64,000 nt of DNA from positions 183,425 through 247,424 of the forward strand of contig JANQED010000115.1 in the NCBI GenBank assembly GCA_028278545.1, read 5' to 3'. Every line of letters begins with the position of its first letter. The first letter of the stretch is position 1. Shown here piece by piece: positions 1 to 7,274 of the stretch. The translations under genes and the position numbers were made by a program. This DNA is from Anaerolineales bacterium. GTDB taxonomy: Bacteria; Chloroflexota; Anaerolineae; Anaerolineales; UBA11858. Below the pieces are notes generated by a model. The model worked only from the letters and a program-made list of their open reading frames with translations. It did not search any database and was not told where the DNA came from.

Positions 1-1
1 G

Positions 2-94
2 CCCCAGAAGGACTGCGAAGAGTGGTGGACCCTCAACCTGCCCGACTACGGTATTGATACCGTTCAGACCGTTCGGGAAACGGATCATAGCTAG
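2..94 (+). CDS. C-terminal tail of a probable reductive dehalogenase catalytic subunit (partial)
   Basis: Only the last 30 codons and the stop are present, in the frame beginning at base 2; the gene runs off the left edge. The tail is rich in acidic and aromatic residues (EEWW at residues 7-10 of the fragment, then LPDYGID). I read it as the end of RdhA because the next gene, 15 bases downstream, looks like the RdhB anchor, which normally follows rdhA directly. RdhA proteins are Tat-exported corrinoid and Fe-S enzymes that reduce organohalides. The corrinoid and cluster motifs lie outside the window, so this call rests mainly on context. Confidence 0.45.
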   Translation, partial: PQKDCEEWWTLNLPDYGIDTVQTVRETDHS

Positions 95-109
95 AAAGGA
101 GCGCATCAA

Positions 110-388
110 ATGTTTTGGTTAATTGCAGGATTAGTGCTGGGCGCTGCCATTTTCTGGCTCGCCACCGGCGGCAAAGTCAAACTAACCTGGTACGAATGGG
201 TGCTGGGCATCTTGGGGATCATCTTGATCCTCTTTGCCCTCCAGAACTATAGCGCATCCCAGGTCGCACTGGAGCCCAAAGCTGGCGGTCTTTTGCTGCT
301 GATCTTTGGCCTTCCGGGGCTGATCTTTGCGGCTATCGCTGGTGTGTTGGCTTTCTTGCGTTCTAGGAAGCAGGAAGAAGCTGCCTAA
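110..388 (+). CDS. rdhB: RdhB-like reductive dehalogenase membrane anchor
   Basis: A 92-residue, three-helix membrane protein. Helices lie at about residues 2-18, 29-46 and 58-83, with a short charged tail. The order WYEW at the start of helix 2, then an FALQNY segment, EPKA, and a GLPGLIFA-type third helix is the layout I know from Dehalococcoides-type RdhB proteins, which are about 90 residues long and anchor the catalytic RdhA to the outer face of the membrane. The ATG is preceded by AAAGGAG at good spacing. It starts 15 bases after the preceding stop, so the two genes are probably one transcript. Confidence 0.75.
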   Translation: MFWLIAGLVLGAAIFWLATGGKVKLTWYEWVLGILGIILILFALQNYSASQVALEPKAGGLLLLIFGLPGLIFAAIAGVLAFLRSRKQEEAA

Positions 389-488
389 CCCCCGTTATCA
401 GTGGAGCCTGGGGGGGATGAGTTCTTTCTGGGAGCATCATCCCCTCCAGACCAATGGCAATTGTACCCCAGGATTTATAGGAGCGCTG

Positions 489-725
489 ATGCCTTTTTAC
501 GAGTACCGTTGTGCTGATTGCCTGAGTCAATTCGAACTTCTACGCAGCATCACTCAGCGTGACACCTCCGCAGAGTGCCCCGATTGCGGCAGTGCGCAAA
601 GCTCGCGCATGATCTCGCTGCCCATGGCTTTTTCTATGGCCGCTGATGGCACGGTTAAAGCGATGGCGGGCAGTTCACCATGCGGCGGCTGCGTGGCTAC
701 CTCGTGCGCAGGCTGTCCTAAATAG
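489..725 (+). CDS. FmdB-family zinc ribbon protein
   Basis: A 78-residue protein starting MPFYEYRCADC, the typical start of the FmdB/CxxC_CXXC_SSSS putative regulatory family. One CxxC pair (residues 8 and 11) is followed by a second (CPDC), which together would bind zinc. The C-terminus is Gly/Cys-rich (CGGCVATSCAGCPK), also usual in this family. I chose the ATG at 489 because AGGAG sits about 7 bases upstream; the open frame extends further upstream but without family similarity. Members often sit next to metalloenzyme genes and their function is not settled. Its place between rdhB and a CuA/Fe-S membrane protein fits a role linked to metalloprotein expression or maturation. Confidence 0.75.
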   Translation: MPFYEYRCADCLSQFELLRSITQRDTSAECPDCGSAQSSRMISLPMAFSMAADGTVKAMAGSSPCGGCVATSCAGCPK

Positions 726-742
726 CGGATTGTTGGCAATTG

Positions 743-836
743 AGACTTCGGAAGTCTTTCAGATGGCTTTGCCAGTGAGATATTCGAGAAGACTGGCAGG
801 TTAACAAGTCAATCATCTTGGAGATTTCCGAAGTCT
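743..836. repeat. Palindrome AGACTTC-G-GAAGTCT with an inverted partial copy downstream
   Basis: A 15-base palindrome lies at 743-757. Eleven of its bases recur in reverse orientation at 826-836 (TTCCGAAGTCT). Both are in the 199-base gap between the zinc-ribbon gene and the CuA/NosR-like gene, upstream of the candidate promoter at 872. The arrangement fits a two-site operator; the first palindrome could alternatively be a weak terminator stem after the zinc-ribbon gene, since it is followed by TTTC. Confidence 0.45.
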
Positions 837-871
837 GAATTTTTGTCAGGCTGAGAACGACTGATTATTGG

Positions 872-901
872 TTGAAATGAAGGTATTTCTTTTCCTATAA
901 C
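872..901 (+). promoter_or_regulatory. Candidate sigma70-type promoter for the CuA/NosR-like gene
   Basis: TTGAAA at 872-877 and TATAAC at 896-901 are separated by 18 bases. The start codon follows at 925 with GAAAGG before it. The reading is by eye only. Confidence 0.4.
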
Positions 902-924
902 GATATAAATTGAAAGGCAAGCCC

Positions 925-2913
925 ATGAACAAGCTGCGCTGGTTGTTATTGTCTCTCATCGTTTTGGGTTTATTCACCCTCATGCTGATCAACCCAAACG
1001 TCATCGGTCAGGCGAGCGCAGGGGGAACGCGCGAGATCACCATCCAGGCGCGCTCTTTCGAATACACCCCACGTCAGATCTATGTTCAGAAAGGCGAGAC
1101 TGTCCGTCTCACGCTGATCGCCGATGATGTCACCCATGGGCTGATCCTGGAAAATTATGATGTGGAACTCGAATCTGTCCCCCGCCAAGACCCACCGCCG
1201 ACGGTAGAATTCGTTGCCGACAAACCTGGGCTTCATCACTTCCGCTGTACGGTGGTTTGCGGACCGCTGCATCCCTTTATGGTGGGCGAATTGATCGTCG
1301 AACCTTACCAGAAGCTACCCATTGCCTGGGGTTTGACCCTGGTGGTGGCCTTCGCTTCTGTGGCTGCCGTACAACGTTGGGGGCATGATCCCAATAAAGA
1401 CCCGCTTGGCGGTTGGGTTTTCGAGTTGACCCGCTTCGAGTGGATCCGCACGATGCTCAAATCGCGCTGGTTTCAATTTGCGCTTTTCGTCCCCAACCTT
1501 TTCTTCTTCGCGGTGATCATGGCCGCAGCATTCTTCGGTTCTCCGGTGGGCAATGCCAATTTCGCCATCGTATATGTGTGGATCGTCTGGTGGGCGGCCC
1601 TGAAATTCTTCTTTATCCCCATTGGTGGGCGTTTATGGTGCACCATGTGCCCCCTGCCCGCGCCGGGCGATTGGCTTGATCACCGTTCTTTCGTGGCAAA
1701 GGGAAGGGAACGAGCTGTATCGATAGCCCGCAAAGCCTGGCCCAAAAGTTTGCGCAACTTATGGCCGCAAAATTTGGGCTTCCTGGGGGTGTGCCTCTTT
1801 AGCGCCTTTATCATCACCCGGCCGCTCTGGACCGGTGTGGTTTTGTCCTTGTTCATCATCGGCGCGGCAGTGACCTCGGTGGTTTACGGGCGGCGCATTT
1901 TCTGCCGCTACCTGTGCCCGGTGAGTGGTTTCACCGGTATGTACTCCATGGTCGCGCCGGTCGAGATTCGCGTCAAAGATGCTCAGGTCTGCAAGGAGCA
2001 CACCGAGAAGACCTGCATCACGGGTGACGCTCATGGGTACGGCTGCCCCTGGCTGAACTACCCCGGCGGCTTGGAGCGCAACGCCTTCTGCGGCATGTGC
2101 ACGGAATGTTTCAAGAGCTGCCCGCACGACAACATGGCTTTGAACGTCCGCCCCTTTGGCAGAGACTTATTTGTGATCAAAGGCCGCGGTGTGGATGAAA
2201 TCTACAACGCCTTCATCATGTTGGCCTGTGCTTTGATCTATATCGCCGTCTATTTGGGGCCTTGGGGTGTGCTCAAAGATATGGCCAATATGGCCACTGT
2301 ACCCCAATATCTGCTGTATGCCCTGCTCTTTTTTTTGATGAACTTGGTGATCATGCCGGGGCTTTATTATGTTGCCGTTTGGCTGGGGAAGGGCTGGGCT
2401 GAGGGAGGGTTGGTTCCTGCACGAGAGGCTTTTGCCTTTGTTCCCGAGCTGTGGCGCGCTTTCATGGCCTTCGTCCGACGCCAGCCTACACCCAAAAAAG
2501 CTGGTGGAGGCTCCAATGTGACCCTGGTGGGCATGGGCCTTCCACCCCTCAAGCGGCTGTTCACCGATTATGGCTATGCCATCGTCCCTATTGGCCTCGC
2601 TGGTTGGATCGCCTTTACCATAGCCTTTGCCCTGGTGGACATATCCTATGCAATTCCCTTGCTCTCTGATCCCATGGGTTGGGGATGGGATATCTTCGGC
2701 ACCGCCGATTATGGCTGGGTGATGTATGCACCGCATCTGATCCCCTATCTACAGATTCCCATTATGCTGGGCGGGTTGGGAATCTCGATCTATACGGTCT
2801 ACCGCATTGCCATCAACCATACCACGGAGAAGAAGCTGATTTTCCGGGCACTGACGCCCATCATCGTTTATCTCGTGGCTGTCACTGCTGTCTTCTTCTG
2901 GCTGGTGCTTTAG
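925..2913 (+). CDS. Fusion of a CuA cupredoxin domain and a NosR/NapH-like polyferredoxin membrane protein
   Basis: A 662-residue membrane protein. A signal/anchor helix (about residues 6-24) precedes a cupredoxin domain (about 35-127) with a full CuA ligand set: His71, then Cys108, Cys112, His116 and Met119, spaced as in cytochrome oxidase subunit II. The rest is polytopic. It carries NosR/NapH-type motifs: CTMCP (239-243), CRYLCP (327-332), a Cys-rich loop (Cys356, Cys364, Cys374) and a ferredoxin motif CGMCTECFKSCP (389-400). This suggests membrane electron transfer from quinol or the cytoplasm through Fe-S clusters to an extracytoplasmic copper site. I use the ATG at 925; a TTG at 910 is in frame but less likely. 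NosR proper has an FMN-binding domain in front; here CuA occupies that place. Confidence 0.8.
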   Translation: MNKLRWLLLSLIVLGLFTLMLINPNVIGQASAGGTREITIQARSFEYTPRQIYVQKGETVRLTLIADDVTHGLILENYDVELESVPRQDPPPTVEFVADKPGLHHFRCTVVCGPLHPFMVGELIVEPYQKLPIAWGLTLVVAFASVAAVQRWGHDPNKDPLGGWVFELTRFEWIRTMLKSRWFQFALFVPNLFFFAVIMAAAFFGSPVGNANFAIVYVWIVWWAALKFFFIPIGGRLWCTMCPLPAPGDWLDHRSFVAKGRERAVSIARKAWPKSLRNLWPQNLGFLGVCLFSAFIITRPLWTGVVLSLFIIGAAVTSVVYGRRIFCRYLCPVSGFTGMYSMVAPVEIRVKDAQVCKEHTEKTCITGDAHGYGCPWLNYPGGLERNAFCGMCTECFKSCPHDNMALNVRPFGRDLFVIKGRGVDEIYNAFIMLACALIYIAVYLGPWGVLKDMANMATVPQYLLYALLFFLMNLVIMPGLYYVAVWLGKGWAEGGLVPAREAFAFVPELWRAFMAFVRRQPTPKKAGGGSNVTLVGMGLPPLKRLFTDYGYAIVPIGLAGWIAFTIAFALVDISYAIPLLSDPMGWGWDIFGTADYGWVMYAPHLIPYLQIPIMLGGLGISIYTVYRIAINHTTEKKLIFRALTPIIVYLVAVTAVFFWLVL

Positions 2914-2974
2914 AGCATTTTCACGAGGCTTGGCTTTAGCAGATTTCCCTTGGCTATCCGAAGAAAAGTGCAGG

Positions 2975-2980
2975 TATAAT
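2975..2980 (+). promoter_or_regulatory. Consensus -10 element upstream of the DUF4418-ABC operon
   Basis: A perfect TATAAT at 2975-2980, 53 bases before the start codon at 3033. A possible -35 (TTGGCT, 2950-2955) gives a long 19-base spacer, so the -10 is the main support. It would make the downstream ABC genes a separate transcription unit from the CuA/NosR-like gene. Confidence 0.4.
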
Positions 2981-3032
2981 TCGCATTGTCACAACTACAT
3001 TACACTCTTTGTCCAACACTTTAGGAGGCACA

Positions 3033-3461
3033 ATGAAGAAACTCAACAAATGGGGTGTCGCCACGGCGATTGTGGGATTGCTGATCATCCTTACGCCAGT
3101 AGTTTTCCCAGTCTGTCAGGGATTGCTCGAACTCGTCAATGGCAAGCAGGTTCCAATGCGCTGTTTTTGGACGGCGCGCGCTGAGATGATCATCGGGGGG
3201 TTGGTGGTGATTTCGGGGCTGTTGGTGGCCTTTGCCAGGAGCGAAGACGCTCGTCGGCGGCTCAATAATCAGGTCGTATTCCTTGGTCTGGCGACCATCC
3301 TGACCCCCTTGTACATCATCCCCACTTGTATGCACCCCGATATGGCCTGCAATATCGCGACCAAACCGGCCCTGATCATCCTGGGTGTTGTCGTTACCGG
3401 GCTGGGGCTGTACGGCAGTTTCCTGCCGCGCCCCGAGATCATGCCGTCTGGAGCTAAATAG
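3033..3461 (+). CDS. DUF4418-family four-helix membrane protein
   Basis: A 142-residue protein with four predicted membrane helices (about residues 8-26, 52-70, 83-101 and 114-134). Three Cys are conserved in style with DUF4418: one after the first helix (FPVCQ), one in PMRCFW, and the HPDMAC region in the third loop. The ATG at 3033 has a strong AGGAGG. The biochemical role of DUF4418 is unknown. In my recollection these proteins recur next to FtsX-like permease and ABC ATPase genes, as here. Cys, Met and His in the extracytoplasmic loops could suit metal handling, which is only a guess. Confidence 0.75.
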   Translation: MKKLNKWGVATAIVGLLIILTPVVFPVCQGLLELVNGKQVPMRCFWTARAEMIIGGLVVISGLLVAFARSEDARRRLNNQVVFLGLATILTPLYIIPTCMHPDMACNIATKPALIILGVVVTGLGLYGSFLPRPEIMPSGAK

Positions 3462-3553
3462 GGCGCGGGCGTCACGCCGGAGGCGGTTCTGCGAACAGTG
3501 TGTACGGATCGCTTTTATTTCCTGTTGATCCGCGCAATTCGCCTCCAGAAAAA

Positions 3554-4759
3554 ATGAAAGAAGTCAACCTCTTCAACCTGGCGCTGCAAAACCTGCGCCG
3601 CAAGCCCTATCGCAGCGTGGCGATTGGTCTTTGTGTGGCGGTGATGACCGGCTCATTATTCGTAGCCACGATCATCATGCGTGGGGTGCAGACCAGTCTC
3701 TCGGTTGGGCAAGCACGCCTGGGTGCAGATTTGGTGGTTGTCCCCCTCGGGTACGAGTCCCTCGCCCAGGAGGCCTTTATCACCGGTCAACCGAGCGCAT
3801 TCTATATGTCGGATCAAATCGAGGCCCAAATCGCCGCTTTGCCCAGCGTGGAGAAAACCTCAGCGCAGGTCTTTGTCCAAACCCTGACCAATGCCAAGTG
3901 CTGCATTGGGGAATTCTTCTTGGTTGGATTCGATCCTGAGTCAGACTTCACCATCTCCCCCTGGTTGAGCACGCATTTGAAGAACAAAGTTCTGGGTTCC
4001 TTCGATGTCATCGCAGGAGACCGTATCTTGCTGAGAGCAGGCGATGGCGCTACATTCTATGGCACCAGCTTCAGGGTTGCAAGTGTGCTGGAAAAAACGG
4101 GCATGGGCATCGATCGCACGATCTACGTACCCATGGAGGGCCTACGGCAGATGATCGCCGATTCCAACACTCTTGCTGAAGAACCTTTGACGATTGCCCC
4201 GGAGCAGATTTCATCGGTCATGGTCAGTGTAGAACCCGGTGCAGACATGATCGATGTGGCCGAATCCATCGAAGGCAGTCTGGCGGATGTGAATGTATTC
4301 ACCGCCTCCCAGCTCAACCAGGCAGTTGCCCGCCAACTGCAGGGTGTGATGGGCATCACTTTTGGGGTAACCGCCACCCTATGGCTAATGTCCTTGCTTT
4401 TGGTGGGTTTGATCTTTTCGCTGATCGTTAATGAGCGCCAGCGGGAACTGGGGTTGTTGCGCGCTATGGGGGCTCCTCGAAAAGCGGTATTTCGATTAGT
4501 GATGATGGAAGCCGGTTTTCTGACCGGGATTGGCGGTGTCAGCGGGCTGGTCCTGTCTGGCGTACTGCTGATGGGTTTTTCGCGCCTGATCCAACTGCGC
4601 TTGAGGATACCTTACTTGCTTCCCGGACTGCTTGAGATCATCGGTGTGGAAGTGGGCCTGCTGGTTCTTGCCTTGCTCACCGGGGCTTTGGCCTCTTTGC
4701 AGCCGGCGCTTTCGATCAGCCGTTTAGAGCCTTATGCCGCCATTCGCCAGGGTGAATGA
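3554..4759 (+). CDS. FtsX/MacB-family ABC transporter permease
   Basis: A 401-residue permease of the MacB/LolC type: one N-terminal helix, a large extracytoplasmic domain (about 45-270) and three C-terminal helices. The ERQRELGLLRAMGA signature before the second C-terminal helix is typical of FtsX-like permeases, where it couples to the ATPase. I start at MKEVNLFNLALQNLRRKPYR (3554), the standard N-terminus of the family; the open frame extends to 3500 without similarity. It overlaps the ATPase gene by ATGA, so the pair is translationally coupled. Such systems use ATP to do mechanical work on lipoproteins or periplasmic substrates rather than classical transport. Confidence 0.85.
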   Translation: MKEVNLFNLALQNLRRKPYRSVAIGLCVAVMTGSLFVATIIMRGVQTSLSVGQARLGADLVVVPLGYESLAQEAFITGQPSAFYMSDQIEAQIAALPSVEKTSAQVFVQTLTNAKCCIGEFFLVGFDPESDFTISPWLSTHLKNKVLGSFDVIAGDRILLRAGDGATFYGTSFRVASVLEKTGMGIDRTIYVPMEGLRQMIADSNTLAEEPLTIAPEQISSVMVSVEPGADMIDVAESIEGSLADVNVFTASQLNQAVARQLQGVMGITFGVTATLWLMSLLLVGLIFSLIVNERQRELGLLRAMGAPRKAVFRLVMMEAGFLTGIGGVSGLVLSGVLLMGFSRLIQLRLRIPYLLPGLLEIIGVEVGLLVLALLTGALASLQPALSISRLEPYAAIRQGE

Positions 4760-5514
4760 ATATGACGCAGGTTGATAACACCGTGCGGGATGGACATAGG
4801 CTGGGGGGTTCAGCGCTGGTCGAGCTGTGGGGTGTGAGCAAGCATTATCAGCAAGGTTTGGACAGTGTAAAGGCGGTTGATGATGTCTCTTTGAAGGTGC
4901 AGGCCGGTGATTTTGTCAGTATCACGGGCCGTTCTGGCTCTGGGAAGACCACTTTGCTCAGCCTGATCGGCGGGTTGACAGCGCCCACCTCCGGGGGAGT
5001 TCGTCTGTTTGACCAGACACTCAAGAATCTGGGCGACAGCGAACTGTCCGCGTTGCGCGCCGAGCGCATGGGCTTTGTTTTTCAGTTTGCCAGCCTGATT
5101 CCCACGCTCTCGACGCTGGACAACGTCCGGCTGCCTGGAATCTTTGCGCCGAAGCCGGTCGATACAGCCTATGCCAGGAAATTGCTCGATTGGGTGGGAT
5201 TATCCGACAAGCTCAACAGTTACCCCGCCGAACTCTCGGGGGGGCAGCAAGCGCGCGTTTCTTTGGCGAGGGCTTTGGCCAATCAACCCGACCTGCTTTT
5301 GGCCGATGAGCCCACCGGCAACCTGGATGTGGAGACTGAATGGGAGATTCTGTCATTATTACGGGACCTCAACCAGGAACAAAACATCACCATCATGTTG
5401 GTGACCCATAACCCGGAATTGGCCAAATACGGTGACCGTCATTTTGTGATGCATGGCGGTGGCCTGACTGAGAGTTATCAGTGGTTGGGTGAGAAGGTGC
5501 CCATAGATGGCTGA
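4756..5514 (+). CDS. LolD/MacB-type ABC transporter ATP-binding protein
   Basis: A 252-residue ABC ATPase with Walker A (GRSGSGKTT), Q-loop (FVFQFASLIPTL), signature LSGGQQARVSLARAL, Walker B LLLADEPTGNLD and the H-switch (VTHN). The LSGGQQ..ADEPTGNLD form is the LolD/MacB branch and pairs with the permease just upstream. Two in-frame ATGs lie close together (4756 and 4762). The coding end overlaps the start of the propeller lipoprotein by eight bases, which ties the lipoprotein to the transporter. Confidence 0.9.
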   Translation: MNMTQVDNTVRDGHRLGGSALVELWGVSKHYQQGLDSVKAVDDVSLKVQAGDFVSITGRSGSGKTTLLSLIGGLTAPTSGGVRLFDQTLKNLGDSELSALRAERMGFVFQFASLIPTLSTLDNVRLPGIFAPKPVDTAYARKLLDWVGLSDKLNSYPAELSGGQQARVSLARALANQPDLLLADEPTGNLDVETEWEILSLLRDLNQEQNITIMLVTHNPELAKYGDRHFVMHGGGLTESYQWLGEKVPIDG

Positions 5515-6622
5515 TAGACGCAGGTTGGCGCTCCTCTTCGTCATTGCTTTGAGCATCTTGTTGGCTGCCTGTAGCCCTCAGGGGCGCCGCCTGTGGCGTT
5601 TCGAGGCGGGGAATGCCGTTGTCGCCGCGCCAGCCATAGGCCCTGATGGGAACATCTATGTCGGCGCTCATGATTCGTTTTTTTATGCGCTCACTCCCAA
5701 AGGGAAGGTCAAATGGAAGTTCGAGGCTGGCAACTGGGTGCACGGTTCTGCGGCCATTGCCCCCGATGGCACCATCTACATGACTTCTTTTGACCGCAAA
5801 CTTTACGCCCTTACGCCAGAGGGTGAATTGCTGTGGACGTATGAGGTTTTGAAGAAGATCGAATCCTCCCCAGCCCTGGGGGCTGATGGCACGATCTACT
5901 TCGGCGCGGATGATAACTACCTCTATGCCATCCAACCTGATGGTGAGTTGAAATGGCAGTTGGATATCAATGGCTGGGTGGTTTCCTGCCCGGCGGTATC
6001 CGCGGAGGGTGTGATTTACGTTGGTTCGGAAGATCATGGGTTGTACGCGGTTAGTCCAACTGGTGAGGTGCTTTGGCGATTTGAAACCGATGGCCCGGTC
6101 TATTCCTCCCCAGCTATTGGGGGTGACGGCACGATCTATGTTGGCTCCAGCGATTATGGCATCTACGCTGTCAACCCGGATGGCAGCGAGAAATGGCACT
6201 TGGATACGGAAGCCGAAGTCTATTCCTCCCCTGCTATTGGGCCTGACGGCACCGTCTACGTGGGATCGATGGACCACCATTTATATGCCGTTCAGCCGGA
6301 TGGGACCCTGGCCTGGAAGTTTGATACTCGCGATTGGGTGATCTCATCTCCGGCGGTGGGCGCAGATGGCATGATCTATTTTGGCTCGTATAACCAGGAT
6401 ATTTACGCCCTGTCACCGGATGGGGAAGTATTGTGGAAATACAAGACAGATAAATATGTCACCGGCTCCGCGGTGATATCCCCAGATGGCGTTTTGTATA
6501 TCGGCTCTGACGATGATTGTTTATATGCGCTGCAAACCGAGAGCCAGGGTCTGGCGGATTCATCCTGGCCCAGATTCAGGGCTGACCTGCGCAACAGCGG
6601 AGCCGTGATCGTCGAGGATTGA
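5507..6622 (+). CDS. Eight-bladed PQQ-like beta-propeller lipoprotein
   Basis: A 371-residue exported lipoprotein: a signal peptide ending in the lipobox LLAAC (Cys22) followed by eight about 40-residue repeats of the PQQ enzyme/YncE type. Each repeat has a DGxIYxGSxD core, then LYAL-P-G and a LKW/LLW strand. Eight copies would close a propeller. The end, SWPRFRADLRNSG, is the usual cap motif of such proteins. There is no sign of the quinoprotein dehydrogenase active site, so it is probably a scaffold or ligand-binding propeller (compare BamB), not an enzyme. It overlaps the ABC ATPase gene and is followed 13 bases later by the small cupredoxin. Confidence 0.85.
   Translation: MADRRRLALLFVIALSILLAACSPQGRRLWRFEAGNAVVAAPAIGPDGNIYVGAHDSFFYALTPKGKVKWKFEAGNWVHGSAAIAPDGTIYMTSFDRKLYALTPEGELLWTYEVLKKIESSPALGADGTIYFGADDNYLYAIQPDGELKWQLDINGWVVSCPAVSAEGVIYVGSEDHGLYAVSPTGEVLWRFETDGPVYSSPAIGGDGTIYVGSSDYGIYAVNPDGSEKWHLDTEAEVYSSPAIGPDGTVYVGSMDHHLYAVQPDGTLAWKFDTRDWVISSPAVGADGMIYFGSYNQDIYALSPDGEVLWKYKTDKYVTGSAVISPDGVLYIGSDDDCLYALQTESQGLADSSWPRFRADLRNSGAVIVED
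5590..6540 (+). repeat. 120-base tandem repeats encoding the propeller blades
   Basis: The blade period is 120 bases at DNA level. The copies around 6101 and 6221 are nearly identical over about 40 bases (TATTCCTCCCC-GCTATTGGG and onward), which suggests recent duplication or gene conversion of blades five and six. The repeats also create long spurious open frames on the opposite strand. Confidence 0.7.
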
Positions 6623-6635
6623 TGGAGGTGTGTTT

Positions 6636-7028
6636 ATGAATAAGAGGTTTGTCGAGGGAATCAGCGGCGTGATCGTTTTTCTTTCGGTTATCGGTACGAT
6701 TGCGGGCATCTTCATCTATGAAGGCGTGCTGGAATCGAATCGGGATTGTATCACCGTCCACATGCGTACCCATGAGAACGGAAACCCCAAGCCCAATACC
6801 GTCTATCTAAAGCAGGGAGAGCCCGCCTGTCTGCGCTTTACTAGCGATGATACCACCCATGGTGTCAATATCCCCGATTTCGACATCTTCAGCGAATCCA
6901 TCCATCCCGGCAAGTGGACTTACATCCACTTTACACCCCAGGAAAGCGGCACTTTCAGTTTCGTGTGCTATATTGTTTGCAGTCCCATGCACTCACGGGT
7001 TCGGGGCAAGTTGGTGATTACCGAGTGA
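6636..7028 (+). CDS. Membrane-anchored CuA-like cupredoxin lacking the Met ligand
   Basis: A 130-residue protein: an N-terminal membrane helix (about residues 9-29) and a cupredoxin domain. The ligand pattern is His75, Cys111, Cys115 and His119, spaced as in CuA, but the position of the axial Met is Val122. The binuclear site could still form, with altered potential, or the protein could carry a different copper centre. The ATG at 6636 has GGAGG eight bases upstream. It closes the operon 3033-7028 and resembles the cupredoxin half of the 662-residue fusion at the start of the cluster (DDxTHG and CxxxC both shared), so the two probably exchange electrons or copper, or derive from one duplication. 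Confidence 0.75.
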   Translation: MNKRFVEGISGVIVFLSVIGTIAGIFIYEGVLESNRDCITVHMRTHENGNPKPNTVYLKQGEPACLRFTSDDTTHGVNIPDFDIFSESIHPGKWTYIHFTPQESGTFSFVCYIVCSPMHSRVRGKLVITE

Positions 7029-7144
7029 GAAGATGAAGCCCAATTCCTTAATCGCTTTGACACTTCACCTCGCAAAAGTTGGCGATGTCACGGTGCAGGT
7101 GCGTGTGTAGAAGCATAACATGACCAACCTTCCTCCTTTTCGCC

Positions 7145-7174
7145 GGGGATGAGGTGGTGCTTCGCCTCATCCCC
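7145..7174 (+). terminator. Hairpin after the cupredoxin gene
   Basis: GGGGATGAGG (7145-7154) pairs perfectly with CCTCATCCCC (7165-7174), giving a 10-bp stem and 10-base loop, followed by ACCCATTTTC. It is likely the end of the copper/ABC operon, although the T-run is weak. Confidence 0.5.
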
Positions 7175-7216
7175 ACCCATTTTCAAGTGTCAGCTAGGGG
7201 ATTGGGTGATTGAAGT

Positions 7217-7253
7217 GCAAAATAATCGAGACGCTCTCGCCGGGGGCGTCTCG
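7217..7253 (-). terminator. Intrinsic terminator of the aldo/keto reductase gene
   Basis: On the minus strand CGAGACGC and GCGTCTCG (7227-7234 with 7246-7253) form an 8-bp stem, followed by ATTATTTT. It lies 22 bases past the stop codon at 7275. Confidence 0.65.
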
Positions 7254-7274
7254 ACGCGACATGGGGATAAAAAC

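Noticed and set aside
5393..6280. 295-residue open frame on the minus strand opposite the propeller gene
   Set aside because: It exists because the 120-base repeats avoid stops in that frame. The product has no recognisable domain and the plus-strand protein is clearly real.
925..7028. Reading the left cluster as a nitrous oxide reductase (nos) operon
   Set aside because: NosR-like and CuA features are present, but no nosZ, NosD-type CASH repeats, NosL or NosF/NosY-type ABC genes are seen; the ABC pair is FtsX/LolD type.
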